DNA from: Escherichia coli
GTDB lineage: Bacteria > Pseudomonadota > Gammaproteobacteria > Enterobacterales > Enterobacteriaceae
Direction of reading: 5' to 3'
Assembly (NCBI RefSeq): GCF_036503815.1
Contig: NZ_AP027764.1
Span: 4,774,001 to 4,838,000 of the forward strand
DNA: 64,000 bases
Shown here: piece by piece, positions 34,848-49,977 of the stretch
Position numbering within the stretch: position 1 is the stretch's first letter
Layout of the letters: each line of letters begins with the position of its first letter
Made by a program: the position numbers and the translations under genes
Notes under the pieces: model-generated
What the model saw: only the letters and a program-made list of their open reading frames with translations
Told to the model about the DNA's origin: nothing
The model's database searches: none

Positions 34848-34994
34848 GCGACTAACTTTACTCTTTTTTGTTCAGTTCAGAAAGCATTTTTTGTAATTTT
34901 TTTTCAGTTGTTGCATAGGAATTTCTAATAGCCATCACAAAACGTGACAGCTTATGTTGCTTACTTACGAAAAAAGGGCATGTTCAGGCGAATC

Positions 34995-37781
34995 TTAGTG
35001 CGCCTGATCCCAGTTTTCGCCACTCCCCACTTCCACCAGCAACGGCACGTCCAGACGGGTACAGTTTTCCATCAGTTGATGAATCTGTTTCGCGACGGCA
35101 TCGACATCATCTTTATGAACTTCAAATACCAGTTCATCGTGTACCTGCATAATCATACGCACACGCGGTTGCTCAGCTTGTAACCACGCATCAACGGCAA
35201 TCATCGCTCGTTTGATAATGTCGGCGGCGGTTCCCTGCATTGGCGCGTTAATGGCTGCACGTTCAGCCGCTGCACGACGAGCACCATTGCTGGATTTGAT
35301 ATCCGGCAGATACAGACGGCGTCCGTCCAGCGTTTCAACGTAGCCCTGCTCTTTCGCCTGAGCACGGGTGCGTTCCATATACTCCAGCACGCCAGGGTAG
35401 CGTTCGAAGTAAAGGTCCATGTACTTCTGCGCTTCTTTACGTGGAATGTTCAATTGCCGCGCCAGACCGAAAGCACTCATGCCATAAATCAGACCAAAGT
35501 TGATCGCTTTCGCGCTACGGCGTTGCTCGCTGGTGACGGTTTCCAGTGGCAAACCAAACACTTCTGCCGCCGTAGCCCGGTGGATATCTTTTCCTTCCGC
35601 GAATGCGGTCAGCAAGCCTTTGTCACGCGAGAGATGCGCCATAATGCGCAGTTCAATCTGCGAGTAGTCCGCCGAGACAATCACATAATCCTCTGGCGCA
35701 ATAAACGCCTGGCGGATACGACGACCTTCTTCGTTACGCACCGGAATGTTTTGCAGGTTAGGATCGGTTGACGATAAACGTCCCGTTGCGGTTACTGCCT
35801 GGTGATAAGAGGTATGTACACGCCCGGTTTTCGGGTTGATCATCAGCGGCAGCTTGTCGGTGTAGGTCGATTTCAGCTTCGCCAGACCACGATACTCCAG
35901 AATCACTTTTGGCAACGGATAGTCCAGCGCCAGTTCTTCCAGTACCTCTTCCGACGTTGACGGCGCACCACCCGGCGTTTTCTTCAGCGGTTTAATGCCC
36001 TGTTTTTCAAACAGAATGGTTTGTAACTGCTTGGTGGAAGAAAGGTTAAATTCTTCACCTGCAATTTCATGCGCTTTCTTTTCCAGCTCAGCCAGACGAA
36101 GAGTGAGCTCTTCAGAATGATTGTGCAGCACTTTCGGATCGATCTTCACACCGTTACGTTCAATGCGTGAAAGCACCGGCACCAGCGGCATTTCGATGTT
36201 CTCGAAGACGTTCAACGGCCCTTTGTGTTTTTGCAGATCCGGCCACATTTTCAGATGCAGCTGCAAGGTGACATCGGCATCTTCGGCTGCGTAACGTCCG
36301 GCCTCTTCGAGGGCAATCTGGTTAAAGGTCAGTTGATTTTTGCCTTTACCCGCAATCTCTTCAAAAGTGATGGTTTTGTGCTTCAACCAACGTTCCGCGA
36401 GGCTGTCCATATCGTGACGCCCGGCAACGCTATTGAGAATGTAGGATTCAAGCATGGTATCAAACGCAATCCCACGCAGCTCAATGCCGTAATTCGCCAG
36501 AATACCGCGATCGTATTTTAGGTTTTGCCCAACCTTCAGCGCCTTTTCATCTTCCAGCAGCGGTTTTAGCAGCTCGAGTGCACGCTCACGAGAGATTTGA
36601 TCGGGCGCATCAAGATAATCATGAGCAACCGGAATATATGCCGCTACGCCTGGCTCGATAGCAAAAGAAAGCCCGACCAGGTTGGCAGAGATGTTATCGA
36701 GGCTGTCGGTTTCGGTATCAAATGCAAATACCGGCGCTTTTTCCAGCTTCGCAATCCACGCTTTCAGTGTTTCTTCATCAAGGATGGTGACGTAGTTGTC
36801 ATAAGAAATCACCGTTGCCGTCACTTCTGGCGCTTCGTCTGCAACACTGGTTTCCTGCGGCTTCGCGGCTGGTTTTGCCCCTTTGGCCTGTAACCATTTG
36901 CCCGCTTCGACATCAGCAGTCCAGCGTTTGAACTCATACTTTTTGAACAGCCCCAACAACTCCTCCGCCGCCGGTTGCTGCACTTCCAGTTGTTCACAGG
37001 TCAGCTCCAGTTCAACGTCGGTTTTAATCGTCGCCAGCTGGTAAGAGAGATAAGCCACTTCTTTGTTTTGCTCGAGCTTCGCCGCCATTGTTTTCGCACC
37101 ACGGAAGCTCAACCCAGCAATTTTTTCTGGCTCGGCATACAGCGTATCCAGTCCGCCAAGACCTTGTAGCAATGCTTGCGCGGTTTTTTCACCGACGCCC
37201 GGTACGCCAGGGATGTTATCAGAGGAGTCACCCATCAGCGCCAGGAAGTCGATGATCAGTTCTGGCGGCACGCCGTACTTATTCACCACCTCTTCCGGGC
37301 CGAGGATGGTATTCGTCATGGTATTGATAAGCGTAATATTTGGCGTCACCAGCTGCGCCATATCTTTATCGCCAGTGCTGATCAGCACCGGACGCCCGGC
37401 TTTTTCGGCTTCCCGCGCCAGAGTACCGATAACGTCGTCCGCTTCTACGCCAGAAACCGCCAGCAGCGGCAGTCCCATCGCTTTAACCATCGCGTGCAAG
37501 GGTTCGATTTGTGCACGCAGATCGTCCGGCATTGGCGGGCGATGTGATTTGTAATGTTCAAACAGTTCATCACGAAAGGTTTTTCCCTTGGCGTCAAAGA
37601 CCACCGCTGCATGCGTCGGTTTATATTGCATGATTAGACTGCGCAGCATGTTGAGGACACCATACATCGCACCGGTCGGCTCTCCTACGCTGTTAGTCAG
37701 CGGGGGAAACGCGTGATATGCGCGATAAAGATAAGATGAACCATCTACAAGGATAAGTGGATTTTGGGGGATCTGAACCAT
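34995..37781 (-). CDS. polA: DNA polymerase I
   Basis: The 928-residue enzyme fills gaps and removes RNA primers in replication and repair. The 5'-3' exonuclease domain (residues 1 to about 323) has [12 protein letters not shown] and [11 protein letters not shown]. The 3'-5' proofreading domain has FDTETDSLD with the catalytic Asp355 and Glu357. The polymerase domain has motif [17 protein letters not shown], the O-helix [14 protein letters not shown], and motif [12 protein letters not shown] consensus DnaA box lies upstream. Confidence 0.98.
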   Translation of the reverse strand: MVQIPQNPLILVDGSSYLYRAYHAFPPLTNSVGEPTGAMYGVLNMLRSLIMQYKPTHAAVVFDAKGKTFRDELFEHYKSHRPPMPDDLRAQIEPLHAMVKAMGLPLLAVSGVEADDVIGTLAREAEKAGRPVLISTGDKDMAQLVTPNITLINTMTNTILGPEEVVNKYGVPPELIIDFLALMGDSSDNIPGVPGVGEKTAQALLQGLGGLDTLYAEPEKIAGLSFRGAKTMAAKLEQNKEVAYLSYQLATIKTDVELELTCEQLEVQQPAAEELLGLFKKYEFKRWTADVEAGKWLQAKGAKPAAKPQETSVADEAPEVTATVISYDNYVTILDEETLKAWIAKLEKAPVFAFDTETDSLDNISANLVGLSFAIEPGVAAYIPVAHDYLDAPDQISRERALELLKPLLEDEKALKVGQNLKYDRGILANYGIELRGIAFDTMLESYILNSVAGRHDMDSLAERWLKHKTITFEEIAGKGKNQLTFNQIALEEAGRYAAEDADVTLQLHLKMWPDLQKHKGPLNVFENIEMPLVPVLSRIERNGVKIDPKVLHNHSEELTLRLAELEKKAHEIAGEEFNLSSTKQLQTILFEKQGIKPLKKTPGGAPSTSEEVLEELALDYPLPKVILEYRGLAKLKSTYTDKLPLMINPKTGRVHTSYHQAVTATGRLSSTDPNLQNIPVRNEEGRRIRQAFIAPEDYVIVSADYSQIELRIMAHLSRDKGLLTAFAEGKDIHRATAAEVFGLPLETVTSEQRRSAKAINFGLIYGMSAFGLARQLNIPRKEAQKYMDLYFERYPGVLEYMERTRAQAKEQGYVETLDGRRLYLPDIKSSNGARRAAAERAAINAPMQGTAADIIKRAMIAVDAWLQAEQPRVRMIMQVHDELVFEVHKDDVDAVAKQIHQLMENCTRLDVPLLVEVGSGENWDQAH

Positions 37782-38144
37782 AATGTCCGTGCCTGTTTAT
37801 CAGATTATGGGTAAAGGATGCCACAGACAGGATGAAAACATGAGTTTTTCACCGCTTTTCGTGAAAATCTTTTGTAGATCTTCTGGATCGCTCGCAAATC
37901 GTCATGTGGATAACTTTGTGCATAAATTATTTACATCGCTTTTAATTTATTATCATGCTTTTTACAGCATGATGTTTGTCTTTGCTTTTCATACAGTTAA
38001 ATATAAAGCCATCCCTAATAATTGTGATAATGGGATTTTTTCTAATGTGGATAGATATGAATTATTTTTCTCCTTAAGGATCATCCGTTATTTGGGGCGT
38101 TTTCTGCTAAAATCGGCGCCTTGCGCTTCTTTAGCGCACTGTCT
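37782..38144. promoter_or_regulatory. polA/yihG divergent control region with a DnaA box
   Basis: This 363-base gap carries the polA and yihG upstream regions. It is AT-rich, with no ORF I can support. The most specific signal is a perfect DnaA box at 37905-37913. I could not fix the promoter boxes with confidence. Confidence 0.55.
37905..37913 (-). promoter_or_regulatory. Consensus DnaA box upstream of polA
   Basis: TTATCCACA on the minus strand, a perfect R1-type DnaA box 124 bases before the polA start. DnaA has been reported to stimulate polA expression in E. coli, so the site is likely functional. Confidence 0.7.
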
Positions 38145-39077
38145 ATGGCTAACCTTTTGAATAAATTCATTATGACGAGAATACTCGCTGCGATAACCCT
38201 TTTGCTGAGTATCGTATTGACCATTTTGGTCACTATTTTTTGCTCCGTCCCGATCATCATTGCCGGGATTGTAAAACTATTGCTACCTGTGCCAGTCATT
38301 TGGCGAAAGGTTTCGCGTTTTTGTGATTTTATGATGTATTGCTGGTGTGAAAGTCTGGCGGTATTACTGCATCTGAACCCACACCTGCAATGGGAAGTTC
38401 ACGGGCTGAAAGGGTTAAGTAAGAAGAACTGGTATCTGCTTATTTGTAACCACCGTAGTTGGGCAGATATTGTCGTACTGTGCGTGCTGTTTCGTAAGCA
38501 CATTCCGATGAATAAATATTTCCTCAAGCAGCAGCTTGCCTGGGTGCCATTTCTTGGCCTGGCATGCTGGGCGCTGGATATGCCGTTTATGAAGCGTTAT
38601 TCCCGCGCTTATTTATTACGTCATCCGGAACGACGTGGTAAAGATGTTGAAACCACCCGGCGTTCTTGTGAAAAGTTTCGCCTGCACCCCACCACCATTG
38701 TCAATTTCGTTGAAGGCTCCCGTTTCACGCAAGAAAAACATCAGCAAACCCACTCCACTTTTCAAAACTTGTTGCCACCAAAGGCGGCAGGCATTGCGAT
38801 GGCGCTAAATGTACTGGGTAAACAATTCGATAAACTGCTTAATGTTACGCTGTGTTATCCGGACAATAACCGTCAGCCGTTCTTCGATATGTTAAGCGGT
38901 AAACTGACGCGAATTGTCGTACATGTGGATTTGCAGCCTATTGCCGATGAGTTACATGGCGACTACATCAATGACAAAAGCTTTAAGCGCCATTTTCAGC
39001 AATGGCTGAACTCACTGTGGCAGGAAAAAGACCGGCTTCTGACGTCGTTGATGTCATCACAGCGGCAGGACAAGTAA
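38145..39077 (+). CDS. yihG: YihG, lysophosphatidic acid acyltransferase paralogue
   Basis: A 310-residue membrane-bound acyltransferase of the PlsC family, reported to act as a second 1-acylglycerol-3-phosphate acyltransferase with its own acyl preference. Two N-terminal membrane segments ([18 protein letters not shown] and [13 protein letters not shown]) precede the catalytic HRSWAD (the HX4D motif) near residue 105 and the substrate motif FVEGSR near residue 192. ATG 38145 gives the K-12 form, though its ribosome-binding site is poor. It is divergent from polA. Confidence 0.93.
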   Translation: MANLLNKFIMTRILAAITLLLSIVLTILVTIFCSVPIIIAGIVKLLLPVPVIWRKVSRFCDFMMYCWCESLAVLLHLNPHLQWEVHGLKGLSKKNWYLLICNHRSWADIVVLCVLFRKHIPMNKYFLKQQLAWVPFLGLACWALDMPFMKRYSRAYLLRHPERRGKDVETTRRSCEKFRLHPTTIVNFVEGSRFTQEKHQQTHSTFQNLLPPKAAGIAMALNVLGKQFDKLLNVTLCYPDNNRQPFFDMLSGKLTRIVVHVDLQPIADELHGDYINDKSFKRHFQQWLNSLWQEKDRLLTSLMSSQRQDK

Positions 39078-39117
39078 ATTTTGCTCGCCTCTGAATGAGC
39101 AGAGGCGAGTGAGTATT

Positions 39118-40548
39118 TTAATGAACAAAACGTCCGGCACGAGACATAAATTCTTCTTCGCTCATCTCCTGTCCGTTAAAAACAACTTTACCCGGTGTAT
39201 AACGCAGTTGCAGCGAGGCGGTATTGTTGTCAATCGTGATTAACTGAAACATCTGACCTAATGTCATCATCCCGCTGATTTGTTTATCAGCCTGCTTTTG
39301 CGCTTTTTCCGCATCCATCCCTTCAGATAAATTAAGCTGTTTTGCGGTTTCTGTGACGACATTAAGCGGTAACTTCACATCAAAATTGAGCGATTTAATA
39401 TCTTTGTTTGTGGATGATGAGGATTTGGCTGGGTCGGCAATACTGATATCCAGATTGGCATTTAGTTCGCCGAGTGCGTTCTTCCATCTTACCGGTTGTT
39501 TAATGGTCGGCTCACTTTTTTGTAATAACGGTAAATACTCTTTGAACAATGCAGCATTCACTTCTTGCAGAGCAACTTCATCGTTTGCTAACTCAGGGTG
39601 TGCAGCAAGCTGCTTCTGCATCGCAATGTTATACTGAATGATAAATTGGCGCACCGCTGAGGGATCAATAGATTCCGCAATCAAGGACCACTCACCACTA
39701 CCGAGTTGCTGATTTCCTTTTGTTAACTTATCAAGTTCGTAGGTCAGATTGACATTGATATAATCTTTGTCTTTAACGCGATCCAGCCTGGTTTTTGCAA
39801 CGAAAGCATCGATTTGGGCAACGTCTTCTCCCTGATTGATAATGTTAATCTGATTGAATTTCGACTCGCTTTCGCCAACCGGAAATTTCTTTTCTTCTAA
39901 TCGCGTTAGAGAATCAATGGTAAAACTTTTCGCCGTTACTTTATTCAATGGCGATAATTCCAGAACAAGATCTTCGACTTTGCCTTCAATATCCAGATTA
40001 GACAATGAACTACCATCACCATTAAAAGTAAACTGGCCCTCACCAAAAGAAAACTTTCCATATTTTGCAGGGGCAACATCTAATGTCGTGGAGAATGAGC
40101 CACCAAACGCGAATCGCAATGTCGCTTCCACGGGCGATTTATTTTTTGCGGCGATAAATAGCGGTTGTGTCAGTTCATTATTCACTAAGTTCACTTTTGC
40201 CGCTGCCAGTGCGGGGATGACATTACCACGCATTAACATTGTGATGGGCAACGGACCGTGCTCAACATCCACATCAAATGCAACTTTCTGGCCTGGCTTG
40301 ATATTGAGATCGGGTGCACCGTTATCAAATGTCATTTGCATTTGAAAATGAGAATTAAAAAAGCCTTTGTCAAAGTTTTTATAACTTAACGTCATATCGT
40401 AGGCATGTTCACCTTTCTTTTTAGCATCGTTAAAATCTTTAATGAACTTTTCGACACCAGGCTGAATTTGCGTACCTGTGTACCATGTGCCACCACCCCA
40501 GATTACGGCTAACGCAACAATAACACCTGTAGCTGACTTACGTATCAT
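39118..40548 (-). CDS. yihF: YihF, DUF945 family protein
   Basis: A 476-residue protein of the DUF945 family, paralogous to E. coli YdgA. The N-terminus is a signal anchor (TGVIVALAVIWGGGTWY), so most of the protein should lie in the periplasm. The remainder is beta-rich with repeated patterns. ATG 40548 follows AGGGAA and gives the K-12 length; an upstream in-frame Met adds 14 residues without family character. Molecular function is unknown. Confidence 0.9.
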   Translation of the reverse strand: MIRKSATGVIVALAVIWGGGTWYTGTQIQPGVEKFIKDFNDAKKKGEHAYDMTLSYKNFDKGFFNSHFQMQMTFDNGAPDLNIKPGQKVAFDVDVEHGPLPITMLMRGNVIPALAAAKVNLVNNELTQPLFIAAKNKSPVEATLRFAFGGSFSTTLDVAPAKYGKFSFGEGQFTFNGDGSSLSNLDIEGKVEDLVLELSPLNKVTAKSFTIDSLTRLEEKKFPVGESESKFNQINIINQGEDVAQIDAFVAKTRLDRVKDKDYINVNLTYELDKLTKGNQQLGSGEWSLIAESIDPSAVRQFIIQYNIAMQKQLAAHPELANDEVALQEVNAALFKEYLPLLQKSEPTIKQPVRWKNALGELNANLDISIADPAKSSSSTNKDIKSLNFDVKLPLNVVTETAKQLNLSEGMDAEKAQKQADKQISGMMTLGQMFQLITIDNNTASLQLRYTPGKVVFNGQEMSEEEFMSRAGRFVH

Positions 40549-40655
40549 ATAAATATTCCCTGATAAAACAGCAAAACTTTGAATATCCACTTATGCTGAA
40601 ATAATGTCCAGCGGCAGGACGCATTATCAGAATGTATTTATATTTATTAAATAAT

Positions 40656-40682
40656 AAAAAAAGCCCGTGAATATTCACGGGC
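40656..40682 (-). terminator. dsbA terminator
   Basis: The perfect palindrome GCCCGTGAATATTCACGGGC at 40663-40682 is followed on the minus strand by seven U residues. Confidence 0.9.
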
Positions 40683-40702
40683 CTTATGTAATTCACAATG
40701 AA

Positions 40703-41329
40703 TTATTTTTTCTCGGACAGATATTTCACAGTATCAGCATACTGCTGAACAAAAACATCCATATTGCTGGTATCCATACCCTGCGGATTCAGCTGATATT
40801 TACCGTTAACAAACATCGCCGGAACGCCACGCAATTGCACGTCAGCTGCAGCTTTTTCCTGCTGAGCGACCAGGGATTTCACCACGAAGCTGTTCCACGC
40901 CGCGTCGTACTCTTCACCTTTAATACCTGCGTTGATAAATACATCGCGGATATCAGATGCTGAACGAATGGTCTGGGTTTTCTGTACGCCTTCAAACAGC
41001 GGAACAGTGACTTTGTCTTCCACGCCCAGTGCCATCGCCACTGCCCATGCCTGAGTCAGATCTTTGCCCAGGTCACCCCCCATGAAGTTGACGTGGTATT
41101 TAGTCATCTTCACGCCTTCCGGCAGTTTTTTCTTCACGTTATCAGAAATATGCAGAACTTCTTCAAACTGATAGCAGTGCGGGCAGAAGAAAGAGAAAAA
41201 CTCCAGCACTTGCGGCGCGCCAGCTACCGGTTTTTCCAGGGTAGTGTACTGTTTACCATCTTCATACTGCGCCGCCGATGCGCTAAACGCTAAAACTAAA
41301 CCAGCCAGCGCCAGCCAAATCTTTTTCAT
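40703..41329 (-). CDS. dsbA: Periplasmic thiol:disulfide oxidoreductase DsbA
   Basis: The 208-residue precursor has a signal peptide ([19 protein letters not shown], cut before AQYEDGK). The thioredoxin-fold domain bears the active-site CPHC in [11 protein letters not shown] and the cis-proline in [10 protein letters not shown]. DsbA introduces disulfide bonds into proteins entering the periplasm and is recharged by DsbB. It lies 16 bases after srkA, so it is partly co-transcribed from the Cpx-controlled upstream promoter known in E. coli. Confidence 0.98.
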
Positions 41330-41345
41330 GATCTACTCTCTCCGA

Positions 41346-42332
41346 TTAATACATAGGTGTTAATTGCAAAGGGGGTTCTTGTAGAACTTTTGCCTGTTCT
41401 ATAAAAGTCGCCGTCTGTCGCAGCCAGTAATCTTCCCCGGTTAACCACGGGAAATTTTTCGGGAACGCGGGATCAGCCCAACGCCGCATTAGCCAGGCAA
41501 GATAATAAACCAAACGCATGGCGCGTAAAGGTTCAATCAGTCCGATTTCAGCGGTGTCGAACTCGCTAAATTCTTCATAAGCCTCAATAATAGTTTCCAG
41601 TTGCATCCGCTGCTCAGCTTTATCGCCATTGAGCAACATCCACAAATCCTGAATAGCCGGACCATTACGTGCATCATCCAGATCAACGAACATTGGACCA
41701 TCGCGCCAGAGAATATTCCCGGCGTGGCAGTCTCCATGTAGCCGCAGAACGGTAAAATCTTCCCGCCAGTGTGCTGTAACGGCGGCGATCAGCTCATCTG
41801 TCGCTTTCAGGAATGCCGCTTTTAACCCGGAAGGTATCAATGTAGCGTCCTCAAACAGCTTGCGTGGCTCAATGAGGTATTCATTCAGACCGATGGTCGG
41901 GCGATGGATAAAAAGCTGTTTGCGCCCCGTCTGGTGCATACGCCCTAAATAACGCCCAACCGCTTCCATCTGATCGATATTATCAGCTTCGAACTGGCGA
42001 CCACCGACGCTTGGAAAAACAGCGAAATAAAATCCCTGATGATTCAATAAAGTCTGACCATTAAAGGCCACAGGTGCTGCGACCGGAACTTCATCGTTAA
42101 CCAGCTGCAACGCAAATTGATGTTCTTCGAGGATTTGATCGGCTGTCCAACGTTCAGGGCGATAAAATTTGACGACAAAACGTCGACGCTCTTCGTCCTG
42201 AAATTGATAGACACGGTTTTCATAGCTGTTAAGCGGGGTAAGACCGGAATCCACCCGGATCCCATGCTCAAACAGAGCGTCCATGATGGTATCCGGGTGT
42301 AGTGTCTGGAAAGTAAAAGCGCTGTTGTTCAT
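41346..42332 (-). CDS. srkA: Stress response kinase A (YihE/RdoA)
   Basis: A 328-residue Ser/Thr protein kinase of the aminoglycoside-phosphotransferase-like fold. It protects cells from programmed death pathways and is induced through Cpx. The catalytic loop is LRLHGDCHAGNILW, with the following metal-binding FVDLDDARNGP. The N-lobe lysine lies in RRRFVVKFYRPERW. It is co-transcribed with dsbA downstream. Confidence 0.95.
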   Translation of the reverse strand: MNNSAFTFQTLHPDTIMDALFEHGIRVDSGLTPLNSYENRVYQFQDEERRRFVVKFYRPERWTADQILEEHQFALQLVNDEVPVAAPVAFNGQTLLNHQGFYFAVFPSVGGRQFEADNIDQMEAVGRYLGRMHQTGRKQLFIHRPTIGLNEYLIEPRKLFEDATLIPSGLKAAFLKATDELIAAVTAHWREDFTVLRLHGDCHAGNILWRDGPMFVDLDDARNGPAIQDLWMLLNGDKAEQRMQLETIIEAYEEFSEFDTAEIGLIEPLRAMRLVYYLAWLMRRWADPAFPKNFPWLTGEDYWLRQTATFIEQAKVLQEPPLQLTPMY

Positions 42333-42408
42333 CCCATCATCCGGAAAACATTACGAATGATGAAGGATATCATTTCACGATGATTTTGGTTGCGCCGCTT
42401 ACAAGCTT

Positions 42409-42678
42409 TTACTCTTTAATTACGCCACGTGCGCGTAATAGCGCCGTTTTGAAATCTTCTTCATAATCTTTCTGCAAACCCGGGATCACCGCATCTTTCG
42501 CGGAATCACGCATTTTCAGGTGATAGATCAGAATGTCATCCGTCAAATCCGCCAGTTCGCCGTCAAAACCTGACTCTTTCGCCAGTTTCTGCAAAAATTG
42601 CAGCAGGTTAAGGTCTGGCTCTTTTTGCCAGGCTGGCTGGAGGAGTTCAATAACTTCATTCAGACGTTTACATTTCAT
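42409..42678 (-). CDS. yihD: YihD, DUF1040 family protein
   Basis: A small 89-residue, mostly helical, soluble protein of the DUF1040 family with no known activity. It begins [17 protein letters not shown], with an acidic central region ([16 protein letters not shown]). I chose ATG 42678 (AAGGAG ribosome-binding site) over an ATG ten codons upstream because it gives the K-12 protein. It lies 76 bases before srkA and is divergent from mobA. Confidence 0.92.
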
Positions 42679-42747
42679 AGTGATGCTCCTTACTCTTGAG
42701 ACAGACACGTTAGCAGGGTCAATCCCACAATAAAAGAGGCGATATCG

Positions 42748-43332
42748 GTGAATCTGATGACGACGATAACAGGCGTTGTGCTGGCGGGCGGTAAAGCCAG
42801 ACGAATGGGCGGCGTAGATAAAGGATTGCTTGAATTAAACGGCAAACCATTATGGCAACATGTCGCTGACGCGCTTATGACGCAGCTCTCTCACGTCGTG
42901 GTTAATGCTAATCGTCATCAGGAAATCTATCAGGCAAGCGGTCTGAAAGTGATTGAAGATTCACTGGCGGATTACCCAGGCCCTCTGGCAGGAATGCTTT
43001 CAGTAATGCAGCAGGAACCTGGTGAGTGGTTTTTGTTTTGTCCATGCGATACGCCTTACATTCCCCATGATTTAGCCGCCAGGCTTAATCATCAGCGCAA
43101 AGATGCGCCTGTCGTGTGGGTCCACGACGGTGAACGCGATCACCCGACTATTGCTCTGGTAAACCGCGCAATTGAGCCTTTATTACTGGAATATCTGCAA
43201 GCAGGAGAACGCCGGGTAATGGCATTTATGCGTCTGGCTGGCGGTCACGCGGTCGATTTCAGCGATCATAAAGATGCATTTGTAAACGTGAATACGCCAG
43301 AGGAGCTTGCCCGATGGCAGGAAAAACGATGA
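42748..43332 (+). CDS. mobA: Molybdenum cofactor guanylyltransferase
   Basis: The 194-residue enzyme transfers GMP from GTP to molybdopterin, making the bis-MGD cofactor of DMSO-reductase-family enzymes. The nucleotide-binding signature [20 protein letters not shown] is at residues 12-31, with metal-binding PCDTPYIP near residue 100. The start is GTG at 42748 after AAGAGG. The end overlaps mobB by 19 bases. Confidence 0.96.
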
Positions 43333-43841
43333 TACCGTTACTCGCCTTTGCCGCGTGGAGCGGCACTGGAAAAACTACGCTGCTGAAAAAACTGATCCCG
43401 GCATTATGCGCCAGAGGGATCCGTCCGGGACTGATTAAGCATACGCATCATGATATGGATGTTGATAAGCCAGGCAAAGATAGCTATGAACTGCGCAAGG
43501 CTGGCGCGGCGCAAACCATCGTTGCCAGCCAGCAACGATGGGCTTTGATGACGGAAACGCCAGACGAAGAAGAGCTGGATCTACATTTTCTCGCAAGCCG
43601 GATGGATACCTCAAAGCTGGATTTGATTCTGGTCGAAGGGTTTAAGCATGAAGAGATCGCAAAGATTGTGCTGTTTCGCGATGGAGCCGGACATCGACCG
43701 GAAGAATTAGTGATAGACAGACATGTTATTGCTGTAGCCAGTGATGTGCCGCTTAATCTTGATGTCGCGTTACTGGATATTAATGATGTTGAGGGGCTGG
43801 CTGATTTTGTGGTGGAGTGGATGCAAAATCAGGACGGATAA
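43314..43841 (+). CDS. mobB: MobB, molybdopterin-guanine dinucleotide adaptor
   Basis: A 175-residue GTP-binding P-loop protein that assists MobA or delivers MGD cofactor; it is not essential. The Walker A motif is [12 protein letters not shown] near residue 15, with a [10 protein letters not shown] metal-binding-like segment and [10 protein letters not shown] as Walker B. Two ATG codons are possible, 43314 and 43329. I kept the first because a GAGGAG sits before it within mobA. Confidence 0.94.
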   Translation: MAGKTMIPLLAFAAWSGTGKTTLLKKLIPALCARGIRPGLIKHTHHDMDVDKPGKDSYELRKAGAAQTIVASQQRWALMTETPDEEELDLHFLASRMDTSKLDLILVEGFKHEEIAKIVLFRDGAGHRPEELVIDRHVIAVASDVPLNLDVALLDINDVEGLADFVVEWMQNQDG

Positions 43842-43899
43842 GCAAGAGTAGTCTGGATCAGACGCGCCAGCGTCGCATCCGACCTTTTTCTGCACCAGC

Positions 43900-43930
43900 G
43901 CAAAAAGGCCCAGTCTTCCGACCGGGCCTT
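43900..43930 (-). terminator. rrnA terminator
   Basis: On the minus strand AAGGCCC...GGGCCTT folds and is followed by a U-run, twelve bases past the 5S gene. A partial REP-like sequence (GACGCGCCAGCGTCGCATC) lies beyond it towards mobB. Confidence 0.85.
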
Positions 43931-43942
43931 CTGCTTAATTTG

Positions 43943-44062
43943 ATGCCTGGCAGTTCCCTACTCTCGCATGGGGAGACCCCACACTACCATCGGCGCTACG
44001 GCGTTTCACTTCTGAGTTCGGCATGGGGTCAGGTGGGACCACCGCGCTAAGGCCGCCAGGCA
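43943..44062 (-). rRNA. rrfA: 5S ribosomal RNA
   Basis: A 120-base match to E. coli 5S RNA, starting TGCCTGGCGGCC and ending TGCCAGGCAT on the minus strand. It is a single copy at the end of the rrn operon. Confidence 0.98.
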
Positions 44063-44160
44063 AATTCTGTTTATCAACACGTCATGTTCTGACCTGTCGA
44101 TGTCATCTGTATCAAGCTTACTTGTCGATGTCTCTTCCGCCAAAACACCTTCGGCGTTGT

Positions 44161-47065
<2,905 letters not shown>

Positions 47066-47238
47066 TCACAACCCGAAGATGTTTCACTTCTGATTGCGAA
47101 AATTTGAGAGACTCACGAACAACTTTCGTTGTTCAGTGTTTCAATTTTCAGCTTGATCCAGATTTTTAAAGAGCAAAACTTCGCAGTGAACCTTTGCAGG
47201 TACACTCTGAAGTATTTTTTATTTAATCACTACAGAGA

Positions 47239-47314
47239 TGGTGGAGCTATGCGGGATCGAACCGCAGACCTCCTGCGTGCAAAGCAGGCGCTCTCCCAGC
47301 TGAGCTATAGCCCC
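47239..47314 (-). tRNA. alaT: tRNA-Ala (anticodon TGC)
   Basis: A 76-base cloverleaf beginning GGGGCTATAGCTC and ending in encoded CCA, with TTTGCAC in the anticodon loop. It lies in the 16S-23S spacer, the usual place in rrnA. Confidence 0.97.
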
Positions 47315-47356
47315 ATAACATGTAGTTAAAACCTCTTCAAATTTGCGGTGCAAATT

Positions 47357-47433
<77 letters not shown>

Positions 47434-47501
47434 GTAGAGGTTTTACTGCTCATTTTCATCAGACAATCTGTGTGAGCACTGCAAAGAACGGTTCTTTAAG
47501 G

Positions 47502-49043
<1,542 letters not shown>

Positions 49044-49217
49044 AAAAGTTTGATGCTCAAAGAATTAAACTTCGTAATGAATTACGTGTTCACTCTTGAG
49101 ACTTGGTATTCATTTTTCGTCTTGCGACGTTAAGAATCCGTATCTTCGAGTGCCCACACAGATTGTCTGATAAATTGTTAAAGAGCAGTGCCGCTTCGCT
49201 TTTTCTCAGCGGCGCGG

Positions 49218-49252
49218 GGTGTGCATAATACGCTTTCCCGCTTCAGAGTCAA
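49218..49252 (-). promoter_or_regulatory. rrnA P2 promoter
   Basis: TTGACT (-35, 49252-49247) and TATTAT (-10, 49230-49225) are spaced by 16 bases, the classic rrn P2 arrangement. Confidence 0.92.
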
Positions 49253-49335
49253 GCATTTTTTTTGCTTTTCTCTGTCGAGATTCTCAGGAGAATCTCGCTG
49301 ACCCGGCGGCGTGTTTGCCGTTGTTCCGTGTCAGT

Positions 49336-49371
49336 GGTGGCGCATTATAGGGAGTTATTCCGGCCTGACAA
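49336..49371 (-). promoter_or_regulatory. rrnA P1 promoter
   Basis: TTGTCA (-35, 49371-49366) and TATAAT (-10, 49349-49344) with a 16-base spacer. The GC-rich stretch after the -10 box (GCGCC) is the discriminator that makes P1 sensitive to ppGpp. Confidence 0.92.
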
Positions 49372-49420
49372 GAGGAAATTTAAAATAATTTTCCGACCGC
49401 GCATTTTTTACTCTTTATGC

Positions 49421-49966
49421 TTATTTCAGCGTCGGTTTGTCGGTTAAATGGGCGATTTCTCGGGCGAAATTCGCCACCTGCTGCCAATCGGTATAGACAA
49501 CTTCTTTGCGCGTATCCGTTTCACCGCCTGACATCTTCATAATCAGCTTGATCATAAAGCGGTCGTACCAGCGGTAACGTGGATAACGTAGCGCCCCGGC
49601 AATGACGGCACAGCGATCGGGACGCCATTGTGAACTCATCAGAAACTTCCGCGCGTAGCTGTTGGTCTGTGGAGTACGCTTCTCCGGTTTACGCGCCACC
49701 AGGTTTACGGAGTAAAAGGCGCTCGGCATCGAATTCAGCCGCGTCGCATGCTTTTTGACAAATTCCTGGAACGCAGAGTGGTAGTGACCATAGCGAATAG
49801 AAGCACCAATGACCACGCGATCGTAGTTTTCCCACTGGGGTTCTTCAATGCGATGCACATTGGCGACATCCGCCTGGATCCCCAGTTCTTTCAGTTCCGA
49901 AGCCAGGTAGGCGGCAATCTCGCGCGTTTGTCCGTCCCTTGTTGAGAAAAGAATTAATGTTTTCAC
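49421..49966 (-). CDS. hemG: Menaquinone-dependent protoporphyrinogen IX dehydrogenase
   Basis: A 181-residue flavodoxin-like enzyme that oxidises protoporphyrinogen IX to protoporphyrin IX, passing electrons to quinones. The FMN-phosphate loop is [16 protein letters not shown] at residues 7-22, and [15 protein letters not shown] holds the flavin-binding core. A long insert before the C-terminus ([17 protein letters not shown]) is typical of HemG. It is 11 bases after trkH and probably shares its transcript. Confidence 0.96.
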   Translation of the reverse strand: MKTLILFSTRDGQTREIAAYLASELKELGIQADVANVHRIEEPQWENYDRVVIGASIRYGHYHSAFQEFVKKHATRLNSMPSAFYSVNLVARKPEKRTPQTNSYARKFLMSSQWRPDRCAVIAGALRYPRYRWYDRFMIKLIMKMSGGETDTRKEVVYTDWQQVANFAREIAHLTDKPTLK

Positions 49967-49977
49967 GTATTACTCCA

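Larger units (their letters stand above)
49044..49420 (-). promoter_or_regulatory. rrnA leader and promoter region
   Basis: The 377-base stretch has two tandem promoters, P1 and P2, and the antitermination boxA (TGCTCTTTAACA at 49187-49176). An AT-rich UP element (AAAATTATTTTAAATTT) precedes P1. There is no open reading frame of note. Confidence 0.93.

Noticed and set aside
34934..34950. ATCACAAAACGTGACAG upstream of spf as a CRP site
   Set aside because: The half-sites face the wrong way (TCAC...GTGA rather than GTGA...TCAC), so it does not fit the CRP consensus although spf is CRP-regulated.
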